A DNA stretch of 64,000 nucleotides from positions 62,001 through 126,000 of the forward strand of contig JARLIK010000014.1 of the NCBI GenBank assembly GCA_031291755.1, given 5' to 3'. The notes under the pieces are model-generated. The model was given only the letters and a program-made list of their open reading frames with translations. It made no database searches and was not told where the DNA came from. Every line of letters starts with the position of its first letter. Within the stretch, counting starts at the first letter, position 1. This document shows, one piece after another, positions 46,013 through 55,329 of the stretch. Origin of the DNA: Acidocella sp. Its GTDB lineage: Bacteria > Pseudomonadota > Alphaproteobacteria > Acetobacterales > Acetobacteraceae. The translations under genes were made by a program, and so were the position numbers.

Positions 46013-47079
46013 ACCAGCGTGGCCGAAACAGCGTAGTTCCACACCACGCCCACCGCCGCCCCGGCGGCACCGGCCAATATTGAACTGGCATCCTGCGCAT
46101 ACAGCGCATTGGCGATGCCGATGTTCGCAATCGCGCCCAGGCTGCACACCAGCACGAACAACAACAGCCCGCGCCAGACTTTTGGCCCTTTGAGCCGCTG
46201 GGTGCGGTAGGTAAGCTGATTGTTCAACTCAAAATTCGCAATCATCGCCACAAACGTACCGATGGTCTGCGCCAGCCCGAAGCCCACACCCACCGACCGC
46301 GCCGCCTCCAGCACCGCGATGTTGATCAGCACGCCAAACGCCCCCACCAGGGCGAAACTGATAAACCGCAACGGCACTGTGCCGCGCAGCGCTTTATCGA
46401 CCAGCAGCCCGGCGAACTGCAGCATCACCAGCGCATCGAGCTTGCTCTCGCCCGCCGTGCGTGGCCGGAACTTGTAAGGAATTTCCACAATCTTCAGCCG
46501 GGCGGGCGACGCCAGCACCAAATCCAGCAGAATTTTAAACCCCTGCCCATTCAACCGCCCGGCGAGTGATTCAAACAAATCCCGCCGCAGCATAAAAAAC
46601 CCGCTCATCGGGTCATTCACCTCAGCACCCGTGAGTTTTTTGGCCACGGCGATGCCGAGGTTGGAGAGTTTCTCGCGGAACGGCGATGACAGCCCGGCAT
46701 TATCGCCGCCCGCCACATGACGGCTGCCGATCGCCAGTTCGGCCCCACCCTGCAGGGCTTCCAGCATCAGCGGCAAGCGCGTCTCATCATGCTGCATGTC
46801 GCCGTCGATCACCGCCACATAATCCGCCGAGGACGACAACGCCCCCTCGATCACCGCCGAGGATAATCCCCGCCGCCCGACCCTGCGGATGCAGCGCACC
46901 CGGCTGTCAGACTGCGCTAACCTTCGCGCCTCATCCGCCGTGCCGTCCGGGCTGTTATCGTCAACGAACACCACTTCCCAGGCGATGCCCGCCAGGGCCG
47001 CCTGCAAAGCTGCCACCATCGGGGCAATATTGGCGCGTTCATTATAACAGGGGACGACGACGGTAAGGGTAGAACTCAC
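45997..47079 (-). CDS. Polyprenyl-phosphate glycosyltransferase fused to a GtrA domain
   Basis: A 360-residue protein. Residues 1 to about 225 are a dolichyl-phosphate mannose synthase-like GT2 domain: TVVVPCYNERANI, VFVDDNSPDGT near 35-45, and a DGDMQHDE metal site near 94. Residues about 240-360 hold four hydrophobic helices of a GtrA/DPMS3-like domain, which may flip the product. It is coupled to the GT39 gene downstream and overlaps the peroxiredoxin gene upstream by four bases. Confidence 0.88.
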   Translation of the reverse strand: MSSTLTVVVPCYNERANIAPMVAALQAALAGIAWEVVFVDDNSPDGTADEARRLAQSDSRVRCIRRVGRRGLSSAVIEGALSSSADYVAVIDGDMQHDETRLPLMLEALQGGAELAIGSRHVAGGDNAGLSSPFREKLSNLGIAVAKKLTGAEVNDPMSGFFMLRRDLFESLAGRLNGQGFKILLDLVLASPARLKIVEIPYKFRPRTAGESKLDALVMLQFAGLLVDKALRGTVPLRFISFALVGAFGVLINIAVLEAARSVGVGFGLAQTIGTFVAMIANFELNNQLTYRTQRLKGPKVWRGLLLFVLVCSLGAIANIGIANALYAQDASSILAGAAGAAVGVVWNYAVSATLVWRAR

Positions 47080-47555
47080 AGGGCTTCGAGCACAGCCTCA
47101 GCGCGGCTGACATCAAACCCGCCGGCTTCCTCCACCGCCAGATGCGTCACCACGCCATCCTGCGTCACCAGCGCAAAACGCTGGCTGCGAATCCCAAGCC
47201 CGCGCGCCACCAGGTCAAGCTGCAAGCCCAGTGCCTTGGTGAACGCCGCCGAGCCATCGGCCAGCATGATGATCGCATCACCAACCTTCTGGTCCTTCGC
47301 CCAGGCGCCCATCACAAACGCATCATTCACCGCCATGCACACCACTTTATCGACGCCCTTGGCCTTCAGCGCCTCCATGTGGGACACAAAACCCGGCAGA
47401 TGCTTGGCGCTGCAGGTGGGGGTAAACGCCCCCGGCACGGCGAACATCACCACCTTCCCGGTGCCGAAAATATCCGCCGTATCAACCTCGCGCGGGCCTT
47501 CCGCGGTGGCGGTCATCAGCTTCATTTCGGGGATTTTATCGCCAACTTTGATCAT
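47076..47555 (-). CDS. Peroxiredoxin of the Prx5 type
   Basis: A 159-residue thioredoxin-fold peroxidase. The peroxidatic cysteine lies in FAVPGAFTPTCSAKHLPGFV at about residue 48, with the catalytic Thr three residues before, and DAFVMGAWAK and the C-terminal VEEAGGFDVSRAEAVLEAL are typical of Prx5. It reduces peroxides in the cytoplasm with glutathione or thioredoxin as donor. It overlaps the next gene (ATGA-like) and is divergent from yqgE. Confidence 0.93.
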   Translation of the reverse strand: MIKVGDKIPEMKLMTATAEGPREVDTADIFGTGKVVMFAVPGAFTPTCSAKHLPGFVSHMEALKAKGVDKVVCMAVNDAFVMGAWAKDQKVGDAIIMLADGSAAFTKALGLQLDLVARGLGIRSQRFALVTQDGVVTHLAVEEAGGFDVSRAEAVLEAL

Positions 47556-47673
47556 CGGATGCTCCTCAGCCGTTCATTGCACTGCCATCTTCGTAGCCGA
47601 AGGCTTGGCGGACGGAAAGAGAACCTGCATCGAGCCCCTTGCGCGATTTCAACAGTAACGCCAAATTTATCTC

Positions 47674-48240
47674 ATGATTCCGCTTTCACCCTCACTCACC
47701 GGGCAAATTCTCATCGCGATGCCGCAAATGAGCGACACGCGCTTCAACCAGAGCGTGATTTTTTTGTGCGCCCATTCGCCTGACGGCGCGATGGGGATTA
47801 TCCTCAACCAGCCCTTAAAAGCCCCAAAATTCGCCGATTTGCTGCGCCAGCTTGAGATCGAGCCCACGCCGCCCTCGCGCGAGATCCGCCTGTGCACCGG
47901 CGGCCCGGTCGATAACAACCGCGGCTTTGTGCTGCACTCGCCGGACTGGACCACCGAGAGCAGCCTTGACGTGGACGGCACCCACATGCTCACAGCCAGC
48001 CTGGATATTCTGCAAGCCGTCGCCCTTGGCGGCGGCCCGGAACGTTGCCTGATGGCGCTCGGCTACGCCGGCTGGGGGCCGGGGCAGTTGGACGAGGAAA
48101 TAAAACAAAACGCCTGGCTGAACGCCCCCGCCGATGAAAATTTACTGTTCGACACCGACCACGCCAGCAAATGGCAGCGGGCACTGGCAAAACTGCGCAT
48201 CAATCCCGCGATGCTCTCAAGCGGCGCCGGTCACGCTTAA
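47674..48240 (+). CDS. yqgE: YqgE/AlgH-family protein
   Basis: A 188-residue soluble protein with the family pattern: LTGQILIAMPQMSDTRFNQSVIFLCAHSPDGAMGIILNQPL at the N-terminus, GGPVDNNRGFVLHS in the middle, and LGYAGWGPGQLDEEIKQNAWL near 130-150. Function remains unknown in general. Its stop codon overlaps the stop of the convergent Hint-domain gene by four bases. Confidence 0.93.
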   Translation: MIPLSPSLTGQILIAMPQMSDTRFNQSVIFLCAHSPDGAMGIILNQPLKAPKFADLLRQLEIEPTPPSREIRLCTGGPVDNNRGFVLHSPDWTTESSLDVDGTHMLTASLDILQAVALGGGPERCLMALGYAGWGPGQLDEEIKQNAWLNAPADENLLFDTDHASKWQRALAKLRINPAMLSSGAGHA

Positions 48241-50075
48241 GCGCTGCGCACCCAGCCGACGGGAAATCCCTGCACACTCAGGCCGATGAATCGGGCCTCG
48301 AGCGGCACCGCAATCACCGCATTGCCATCAGTCCACACCGCGCTATCTCCCGCCCCGCGCGGATGCACCCCCGAGACCGCCAGCGCTTCAATCGGCCGCA
48401 CGGCAAAACCCAATTTCACCCGCCCGATGGCAACACCCAGGCAGCGCCAATCATCATCCAGCACCGCGCCATCCGACAGTTCAGCCGGAATAAACTGCCC
48501 TGACTGAATAACAAACCGTCCCGCGTGCCCTACCGGCAACCGGAACCCCGGCGCACTCACAGCACAGCGTATCGTCATCGGCACTGGCTCGCCGTTAGCG
48601 GTCTCGACCAGATGCAGCCTGGTGTCCTGCCGGCGCTGAAACCCCAACGCGGTGGCGCGGCTGAAAATCTCCCGGCGGATCTCTCGCAGCACCGGCCCGG
48701 AGAGGCATAAATCCGCGTAGGCCTGCGCATCCCATTGTTTGCCCCGGCCAAACACTGGTGCTGCGTGCGGCTGACCCTGGCTGGTGGCAAACATGCTGCG
48801 GTTGCCGGTATCCAAGTAGGTCTCCACCGCTAGATGCTCGGCGAGAATAATATCGTGCCTGGCCAGTTCGATATGAAAATACGTCACCGCCAGGCTGGAA
48901 GTTTCACGTTTGATGGTGGCGCCGTTGGTCAGCAGTTTTACCGGCACCAACTGCCCATGCAGCAGCAGCGCATGGTCGGGAGAAAGCACAATGTCACGCG
49001 CCGGCAAACCTTCCCCCAGAGCATCCTTACAAATCCGCACCGGCCGCACCGCCTCAGGGCGGCGATGCGCGGCCAGATCAATGGTGCGCCAGCCCACCCA
49101 TTGCACCGGCGCCAGCGCACCACGATGCGTCAACACCTGATCCCCCGGCCGCAACTGTTCCACCGGCACATAGCCGTGCGGCGTTAAAATCCCGGTGCCA
49201 CGGGCGAAGCAGGGCGCATTATCATCGAGCGTAATGGCGTGCGCACTTGAAGCCAGAGTAATTTCCGCGCCCAGGCCGATGGCCTGCACCTGCAAGGTCT
49301 CGTTCGGCGGCAGGGCGGTGGTGAACAGCAATCCGCCTGCCAGCAAACTCTCTGCCTGCGCCAGTGAATTGGTGAGGATCACATCGCGGTCGCCAAACCC
49401 CGCAATTGCCACGCCCGACACATCGAGCGGATCGCCCAAGGTCAGCGTTGCGGATCCGGAAAATAAAAAAGTCTGGCCAGTAATGCCTTCATTAAAGCTC
49501 GCCATCGCGCCCTGGCCCAGTTCGATGGTGCCGCCGGGGGTAAATGCCCCCTGCCCGCCATCCACCCAGCCGCCCAGCACATTCAACGCCGCGCCATCAA
49601 CAATCACGGTGCCAATGTTGCTGAACTGGGTGCCGGAAATATCCAGCGTCGCGGCGTTCTGCACCAGCACCGTCCCGGCATTCTCGAAGCTCGCCACGCT
49701 CAACCCATACTGGCTGGCAATCTCGCTGCCGGCCTGCACCACCACGGTCAGCGTGGCACCCGGCCCGGCCACTGAAATGACGCCCTCATTCACAATGGCG
49801 CCGTTGGCGAACAGCGCGTTATTATCATCGGCCTGCAGCAGCGCCTGCGGGGTGAAGGCAAAGCCCGCCCCATTGCCGATTAGCTCAGCGCCGCCTTGCA
49901 AGGTGATATTGGCCGATAAATTGGTCAGCGGGTCGATCAACACATCCGCCGCGTTCACCAGCGCGGAAACGCCCGCCACCGGCACAACCCCACCCGACCA
50001 TTCACCGGCAACCAGCCAGTCTGGGTGGATTAAGCCTTGTCCGGTAAATGTCTCACTGGTCACACCATGAGACAT
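48237..50075 (-). CDS. Hint-domain protein with an N-terminal beta-helix-like repeat region
   Basis: A 612-residue protein. Residues 1 to about 285 are low in charge and rich in A, G, V, L, N and T (LSANITLQGGAELIG, NEGVISVAGPGATLTVV, NAATLDISGTQFSNIGTVIVDGA), like stacked beta-strands of autotransporter passengers. At Cys289 a Hint_2 domain begins (CFARGTGILTPHGYVPVEQLRPGDQVLTHRG), with later DIVLSPDHALLL and the histidines of block F. Hint domains cut their own chain at that cysteine. No signal peptide is obvious. The final 170 residues form a further conserved domain. Proteins of this type are numerous in acetic acid bacteria; function is unknown. Confidence 0.85.
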   Translation of the reverse strand: MSHGVTSETFTGQGLIHPDWLVAGEWSGGVVPVAGVSALVNAADVLIDPLTNLSANITLQGGAELIGNGAGFAFTPQALLQADDNNALFANGAIVNEGVISVAGPGATLTVVVQAGSEIASQYGLSVASFENAGTVLVQNAATLDISGTQFSNIGTVIVDGAALNVLGGWVDGGQGAFTPGGTIELGQGAMASFNEGITGQTFLFSGSATLTLGDPLDVSGVAIAGFGDRDVILTNSLAQAESLLAGGLLFTTALPPNETLQVQAIGLGAEITLASSAHAITLDDNAPCFARGTGILTPHGYVPVEQLRPGDQVLTHRGALAPVQWVGWRTIDLAAHRRPEAVRPVRICKDALGEGLPARDIVLSPDHALLLHGQLVPVKLLTNGATIKRETSSLAVTYFHIELARHDIILAEHLAVETYLDTGNRSMFATSQGQPHAAPVFGRGKQWDAQAYADLCLSGPVLREIRREIFSRATALGFQRRQDTRLHLVETANGEPVPMTIRCAVSAPGFRLPVGHAGRFVIQSGQFIPAELSDGAVLDDDWRCLGVAIGRVKLGFAVRPIEALAVSGVHPRGAGDSAVWTDGNAVIAVPLEARFIGLSVQGFPVGWVRSA

Positions 50076-50098
50076 AGCCCGCGGAAGTTGATTATTAG

Positions 50099-50971
50099 TT
50101 AAGTTTTATCGTGCTTTGGTTGCGTTTGCCGCTGCGCCAGCCGGAACGGCGCCGCCGGATAAACCCCCAGAATTTTGATCTCGGAGGAGAAAAACGCCAA
50201 CTCCTCCAGCGCCAGCCGCAAATTCGGCGATTCAGGGTGCCCATCCACCTCCGCCAAAAACTGCGTGGCGGTGAAATTCCCGCCCACCATGTAGCTTTCC
50301 AGCTTGGTCATATTCACGCCATTGGTGGCAAACCCGCCCAGCGCCTTATAAAGCGCCGCTGGCACGTTGCGCACCTTGAACACAAAACTGGTCATCAGAT
50401 TCGGGGTTTCAGGCGGCTGCAACTTCGGCGTGGTGGCGGTGACATAAAACCGCGTGGTGTTATGGGCGGCGTCTTCCACGTTACGGCGCAATATCTCCAG
50501 CCCATAAATCTCCGCCGCCAGCGAAGACGCCACCGCCGCATCGGCCTTGTTATTCAGCGCCGCCACAATCCGGGCCGAACCGGCGGTATCATCCTCAATC
50601 ACCGCCTGCGCGCCCAACTCACGCACCAGGGCGCGGATTTGCCCGAGCGCGACGGGATGCGAATGCACGCGCCGCACATCCTCAATCCGCGTCCCCGGCA
50701 GGCCCAGCAGGCAATGCTCCACCCGCAAAAACGTCTCGGCGATGATCGAGAGCCCGCTTTCCGGCAGCAACGCATGAATATCGGGCACCCGCCCAGCCAG
50801 CGAATTCTCAGTCGGCAGCATACCCAGCGCGGCGCGGCCTTCCCGCACCGCCTCGATCGCCGCCTCAAACGTATCACACGGCAGGGTTTGCATATCGGGG
50901 TACGCCAACCGGCAGGCGAGGTCGGAATACGCGCCAGGCTGACCCTGGAAGGCAATTTTCATCTCAGTCAT
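50099..50971 (-). CDS. pheA: Prephenate dehydratase
   Basis: A 290-residue enzyme. The catalytic domain starts KIAFQGQPGAYSDLACR and includes LPTENSLAGRVPDIHALLPE and the NTTRFYV motif; the C-terminal ACT domain carries FKVRNVPAALYKALGGFATNGVNMTKLESY, with the phenylalanine-binding ESY segment. It converts prephenate to phenylpyruvate and is probably inhibited by phenylalanine. Its start overlaps the kdsB end by eight bases (ATG 50971; ATG 50962 also possible). No chorismate mutase domain is fused. Confidence 0.95.
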   Translation of the reverse strand: MTEMKIAFQGQPGAYSDLACRLAYPDMQTLPCDTFEAAIEAVREGRAALGMLPTENSLAGRVPDIHALLPESGLSIIAETFLRVEHCLLGLPGTRIEDVRRVHSHPVALGQIRALVRELGAQAVIEDDTAGSARIVAALNNKADAAVASSLAAEIYGLEILRRNVEDAAHNTTRFYVTATTPKLQPPETPNLMTSFVFKVRNVPAALYKALGGFATNGVNMTKLESYMVGGNFTATQFLAEVDGHPESPNLRLALEELAFFSSEIKILGVYPAAPFRLAQRQTQPKHDKT

Positions 50972-51704
50972 TTTTTAGTCCCAAAATTTTACGGGCGTGT
51001 TCAAGGTCAGCCTTTGTATCCACCCCAAACGGCGCATGGGCAACGCGCACCACGCCAATCCGCATCCCGGCTTCCAGGGCGCGTAACTGCTCCAACTTCT
51101 CACGCCGCTCCAGCGGCGATTCCGGCAAGGTCACAAACGTCGCCAGGCTCGAACGCCGGTAGGCGTACACTCCGATATGATGCCACAGCACGCCCTCGCC
51201 CGACGGAATTTTACTGCGCGAAAAATACAGCGCCGTTGCCACTTCCTCATCCGGCGCAAACGCACAGGCGCATTTCACCACCGAGGGCGCATCCGCCTCA
51301 GCCGCACTGGTGACCGGTGCCACCAGGGTAGCGATGTCATACACCGGGTTCTGCAACGGCTGGCAAACAGCGGTGAGGAAGCTCGGGTCGATGCCCGGCA
51401 GATCGCCCTGTAAATTAATAATAACGTCATGCTGCCCATACGGGTCGAGCTTCTTCAGAGCGGCGAAAATCCTATCCGACCCCGAGGGCAGCGCCGGGTC
51501 GGTGAGGATGGCCGTACCGCCGTGCGCATGCACCGCCTCGGCGATCTCAGATTCCGCGCAGGCCACCGCCACCGGCCCCAGCCCGGCCTCACGGGCGCGG
51601 TTCAGCACATGCACGATCATCGGCAGACCGCAGATATCGGCCAACGGTTTGCCTGGCAGGCGGGTCGAGCCCAGGCGGGCGGGGATCAGTATAATCGGGT
51701 TCAC
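50964..51704 (-). CDS. kdsB: CMP-KDO synthetase (3-deoxy-manno-octulosonate cytidylyltransferase)
   Basis: A 246-residue nucleotidyltransferase with IILIPARLGSTRLPGKPLADICGLPMI at the start, the DVIINLQGDLPGIDPSFL motif near 90-105 and RREKLEQLRALEAGMRIGV near the end. It activates KDO for the inner core of lipopolysaccharide, showing a conventional outer membrane. It is the first gene of a two-gene unit with pheA. Confidence 0.96.
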   Translation of the reverse strand: MNPIILIPARLGSTRLPGKPLADICGLPMIVHVLNRAREAGLGPVAVACAESEIAEAVHAHGGTAILTDPALPSGSDRIFAALKKLDPYGQHDVIINLQGDLPGIDPSFLTAVCQPLQNPVYDIATLVAPVTSAAEADAPSVVKCACAFAPDEEVATALYFSRSKIPSGEGVLWHHIGVYAYRRSSLATFVTLPESPLERREKLEQLRALEAGMRIGVVRVAHAPFGVDTKADLEHARKILGLKND

Positions 51705-51796
51705 TTGGTTATCTTATGATAATGAGAAGCTGTTCTTGTCGAGCCTGCCTAAATCGCTATAGGAAAGAGCGCAAACGCGGTGAGGCATAGGGGTCC

Positions 51797-52804
51797 ATGA
51801 GTAAATCAGGTAAAGACAGTCTGTTAATCAACAAAATAGCAGCAGGTATTCTAACGGCGGGCATTATTTTCTGGGGCGCCAACCGAATCGCCCATGTCCT
51901 GGTCCCGGACGAATCGCCAAAAACCCCGGCGATTGCCATCACCGCTCCGCAAACCGCCGCCCCCGCCGCCGCTATGGCCGTGGCCGCCGGACCGGAGACC
52001 ATCATCCCGCTGCTCGCCACCGCCGACGTGCCGAAGGGCGCCGCCTTCGTGCAGCAGCAATGCGCTGCCTGCCATACACTCACCTCCGGCGGTGCCGCCG
52101 GCGTGGGGCCAAACCTGTATGGCGTGGTGGGCGGGCCGATGTTCGCCGGCTCCGGCTTTACCTATTCGGCGGCGGTGAAAGCCAAGGCCAAAGGCAACTG
52201 GGATTACGCCAGCATGGCCAGTTGGCTGTATGACCCCAGCGCCTTCGCGCCGGGCACCGCCATGGGCTATCCGGGCATCAAAAACACCCAAACCCGCGCC
52301 GATGTGGTGGCGTATTTGCGCACCCTCTCGGCCAGCCCGCTGCCGCTGCCCACCCCTGACGAGGTGAAAGCCGCCAGCGCCGCTGCCCCAGCCGCTGCTG
52401 CCGCTGCCCCCGGCGGTGCTCCGGCCCCGGCCGCTGCCCCCAGCATCGACACCATGTTCGCCAAGGCTGATCTCTCAAAGGGTCAGGATTTCTTCCAGCA
52501 GCAATGCTCGGCCTGCCATACGCTCAACAAGGGCGGCGCCAACGGCGTTGGGCCGAACCTATACGGCGTTGTGGGAGCCAAAATGTTCGCCACCGCCGGC
52601 TTCAACTACTCCGACGCCGTGAAGGCCAAGGCCAACGGCACCTGGACCGCCGATACCATGAGCGACTGGCTGCTCTCACCCAGCAGCTTCGCCAACGGCA
52701 CCATGATGGGCTACCCCGGCATCAAGAATGACCAGACCCGGGCCGACGTGATCGCCTATCTGAACAAGAACTCCGACAGCCCGATCAAGCTGCCCGGCAC
52801 TTAA
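51797..52804 (+). CDS. Membrane-anchored dihaem cytochrome c from a tandem duplication
   Basis: A 335-residue protein. An N-terminal helix (about 14-36) anchors it, followed by two nearly alike class I cytochrome c domains. Haem motifs are C89-AACH and C237-SACH, each followed by TL-x-GG-x3-GVGPNLYGVVG, with the distal methionines in AMGYPGIKN and MMGYPGIKN. A linker rich in A, P and G (about 200-222) joins them. The single-domain membrane cytochrome c (CycM) passes electrons from bc1 to aa3 oxidase; this could be a two-domain version serving the oxidase encoded at 19710-24301. It starts a four-gene run. Confidence 0.93.
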   Translation: MSKSGKDSLLINKIAAGILTAGIIFWGANRIAHVLVPDESPKTPAIAITAPQTAAPAAAMAVAAGPETIIPLLATADVPKGAAFVQQQCAACHTLTSGGAAGVGPNLYGVVGGPMFAGSGFTYSAAVKAKAKGNWDYASMASWLYDPSAFAPGTAMGYPGIKNTQTRADVVAYLRTLSASPLPLPTPDEVKAASAAAPAAAAAAPGGAPAPAAAPSIDTMFAKADLSKGQDFFQQQCSACHTLNKGGANGVGPNLYGVVGAKMFATAGFNYSDAVKAKANGTWTADTMSDWLLSPSSFANGTMMGYPGIKNDQTRADVIAYLNKNSDSPIKLPGT

Positions 52805-52805
52805 A

Positions 52806-53573
52806 ATGACAGCGTGGGTAAAAGCCGCCGAGGCTGCGCTCGATGCAGCCGGAGCGGCGATCCGCCCATATTTCCGCACCGGCATCACGGCGGACTTAAA
52901 GAGCGATGCCAGCCCGGTGACGCTCGCTGACAAGCTGGCCGAAACCATCATCCGCCAACACCTCACTGCCGCCTTCCCCACCTATGGCTTCATGGGCGAG
53001 GAGTTTCCCGCCACGTCCGGCACTGCCCGCTATGTGTGGGTGGTGGACCCAATCGACGGCACCCGCGCCTTCATCACCGGCCGGCCCAGCTTCTGCACCC
53101 TGCTCGGGCTGCTGGAGGACGGCGTGCCAATCCTCGGGCTGATTGACCAGCCCATCACCGGCGAGCGCTGGATCGGCGGGCGCGACGTGCCAGCCAGCTT
53201 GCGCAACCCGCTAGGCGGCTGCATCGGGACGCGCACCGTGACCGCGCTGAATGAGGCCGAGCTGTCCTCCACCGCGCCCGAAATGTTCGTGGGTGACGGT
53301 GCCGCCCGCTTCGCCCGCCTGCAGGCCCATTGCCGCCGTACCTATTGGGGCGGCGATGCCTACGCCTACGGGTTGCTGGCCATCGGGCAGGTGGATATCG
53401 TCGCCGAATGTGGATTAAAGCCTTGGGACTGGGCGGCGCTGGCGCCGGTGATCGAAGCCGCCGGCGGCGTGGTCACCGACTGGTCCGGCGAAAAATTGCG
53501 CCTGGGCTGTGATGGCAGCGTTCTGGCCGCCGCCAACCCGGCTTTGCACGCGGCGGCCCTCGCTGTTTTATAA
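52806..53573 (+). CDS. hisN: Inositol monophosphatase-family phosphatase, HisN-like
   Basis: A 255-residue Mg-dependent phosphatase. Motif 1 is GEEFP with WVVDPIDGTRAFITGRPSF, and motif 2 is GLKPWDWAALAPVIEAAGGVVTDW. The pattern is closest to HisN-type histidinol-phosphatases common in alphaproteobacteria, though IMPase or 3'(2'),5'-bisphosphate nucleotidase activity cannot be excluded. It begins one base after the cytochrome stop and overlaps the yejA frame. Confidence 0.82.
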   Translation: MTAWVKAAEAALDAAGAAIRPYFRTGITADLKSDASPVTLADKLAETIIRQHLTAAFPTYGFMGEEFPATSGTARYVWVVDPIDGTRAFITGRPSFCTLLGLLEDGVPILGLIDQPITGERWIGGRDVPASLRNPLGGCIGTRTVTALNEAELSSTAPEMFVGDGAARFARLQAHCRRTYWGGDAYAYGLLAIGQVDIVAECGLKPWDWAALAPVIEAAGGVVTDWSGEKLRLGCDGSVLAAANPALHAAALAVL

Positions 53574-55329
53574 AATTTTATTAATAGCGTTGCTATTTAG
53601 CTCGGCGCAGCCCGCCCTGGCACGCGACGATCTCATCACCCTCTCCACCGCCCCGCAGCCGCCGGTGGGCTTCACGCATCTGCCCTACGCCAACCCTGAT
53701 GCGCCGAAAGGGGGCAGCATCACCCTCTCGGCAGTCGGCGATTTCGACAATCTCAACCCCTTTATCCTGCGTGGCACCGCGCCCGATAGCATCTACCGGG
53801 TATGGCAAACCCTATTCAAACAATCCGACGCTGATTCCGTCACGGTTTATGCTGACCTCGCGCAAAGTGTCGAGATCAGCCCCGATGGCCTGACCGTCAC
53901 CTTCCACCTCAACCCCAATGCCCGCTTCTCGGACGGCACCAAAGTGCTGGCGAGCGACGTAGTATGGACCTTCAACACCTTGATCACCCAGGGTTCACCC
54001 TTCTACGCCAGCTATTATGCGGGTGTGGCTTCGGTAGCCGCCCCCGATAACGAGACCGTGGTGTTCACCCTAAAACCCGGCACCGGGCGTGACATGCCAA
54101 ACGATCTGGCCGGGCTGTACGTGCTGCCCGAGCATTTCTGGAAAGGCAAGGATTTTTCAGCGCCTTTGCTGACCGCGCCGATCGGCTCGGGGCCGTACCA
54201 GGTCGCGCAGGTCAGCTTCGGCAATTCCATCACCTATACCCGCGTCAAACATTGGTGGGCGGAAAACCTGCCCGCCGACAAGGGGTTTGATAATTTCGAC
54301 ACCTACCGCGAAGTGTTTTTCCAGAATGATTCGGTGGCCCTGCAAGCCTTCAAAGCCGGACAGATCGACGCCCGCATCGAATCCAGCGCCAAACAATGGG
54401 CATCGGGCTATCATTTCCCTGGTGTGACCGATGGCAAAGTGATGCTGGTGCGGGTGCCTGTCAGCCTGCCCGCCGGCATCGATGGCTGGGCGATGAACAC
54501 CCGGCGGCCCGCGTTCGCCAACCCGCTGGTTCGTCACGCGCTGACGCTGGCGTTTGATTTTCAATGGATGAACCGCGTGCTGTTTTATGGTTCCTACGTG
54601 CGCTACAACAGCTATTTCTCGCAATCCTTCCTGGCCTCCTCAGGGCTGCCCTCACCCGATGAATTGAAGCTGCTGGCGCCTTATAAAAACCAAATTCCGC
54701 CGGCCGTTTTCACCACGCCGTTTGCGCTGCCGGTAACCGATGGCAGCGGCTATAATCTGCCGCAGCTCGAACAGGCGATGGCGCTGCTGAACCAGGCCGG
54801 CTGGCATGTGGTGGACGGCAAATTGGTAAATGCGCAAGGCCAGCAGATGAGTTTCGAGATTCTGCTGGATGACCAGTTGTTCGAGCGCATTGTGATCTCC
54901 TACGCCGCCGATTTGAAACTGCTGGGCATCAACGCCGTGGTCCGCACCATTGACCCCGCCACCTATGAGCGCCGGATTCAGCGTTTCGACTACGACATGA
55001 CCATCGCGCAGTTCCCCGAAAGCGACTACCCGGGCTCCGAGCAAAGCAATTACTGGGGCTGTGCCGCCGCCAACACGCCGGGCAGCAATAATTTGATGGG
55101 CATCTGCTCACCCGCCATTGACGCGATGATCAAAGCACAGAATGAAGCCGCCACCATCACCCAAAAAATCACCGCCATCCACGCGCTTGATAGGCTGCTG
55201 CTGAACGGCTGGTATCTGATCCCGGCCTGGAATTCGACCACCATGCGGGTGGCTTATTGGACCAGGGTGGTCAAACAGCCGGCGCCGCTGCAGGATGGCG
55301 TGGATTTTGACCTCTGGTGGGCCCCATGA
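53512..55329 (+). CDS. yejA: YejA-like extracellular solute-binding protein (family 5)
   Basis: A periplasmic binding protein of about 600 residues. A hydrophobic segment KILLIALLFSSAQPALA gives the signal peptide, and the mature part begins ARDDLITLSTAPQPP. GFTHLPYANPDAPKGGSI, with the FDNLNPFILRGTAPDSI motif after it, is typical of YejA, the binding protein for microcin C and other oligopeptides. The start is uncertain: ATG 53512 lies in hisN (62-base overlap), with only a weak ribosome-binding site. Its stop overlaps the yejB start (ATGA). Confidence 0.88.
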   Translation: MAAFWPPPTRLCTRRPSLFYKILLIALLFSSAQPALARDDLITLSTAPQPPVGFTHLPYANPDAPKGGSITLSAVGDFDNLNPFILRGTAPDSIYRVWQTLFKQSDADSVTVYADLAQSVEISPDGLTVTFHLNPNARFSDGTKVLASDVVWTFNTLITQGSPFYASYYAGVASVAAPDNETVVFTLKPGTGRDMPNDLAGLYVLPEHFWKGKDFSAPLLTAPIGSGPYQVAQVSFGNSITYTRVKHWWAENLPADKGFDNFDTYREVFFQNDSVALQAFKAGQIDARIESSAKQWASGYHFPGVTDGKVMLVRVPVSLPAGIDGWAMNTRRPAFANPLVRHALTLAFDFQWMNRVLFYGSYVRYNSYFSQSFLASSGLPSPDELKLLAPYKNQIPPAVFTTPFALPVTDGSGYNLPQLEQAMALLNQAGWHVVDGKLVNAQGQQMSFEILLDDQLFERIVISYAADLKLLGINAVVRTIDPATYERRIQRFDYDMTIAQFPESDYPGSEQSNYWGCAAANTPGSNNLMGICSPAIDAMIKAQNEAATITQKITAIHALDRLLLNGWYLIPAWNSTTMRVAYWTRVVKQPAPLQDGVDFDLWWAP

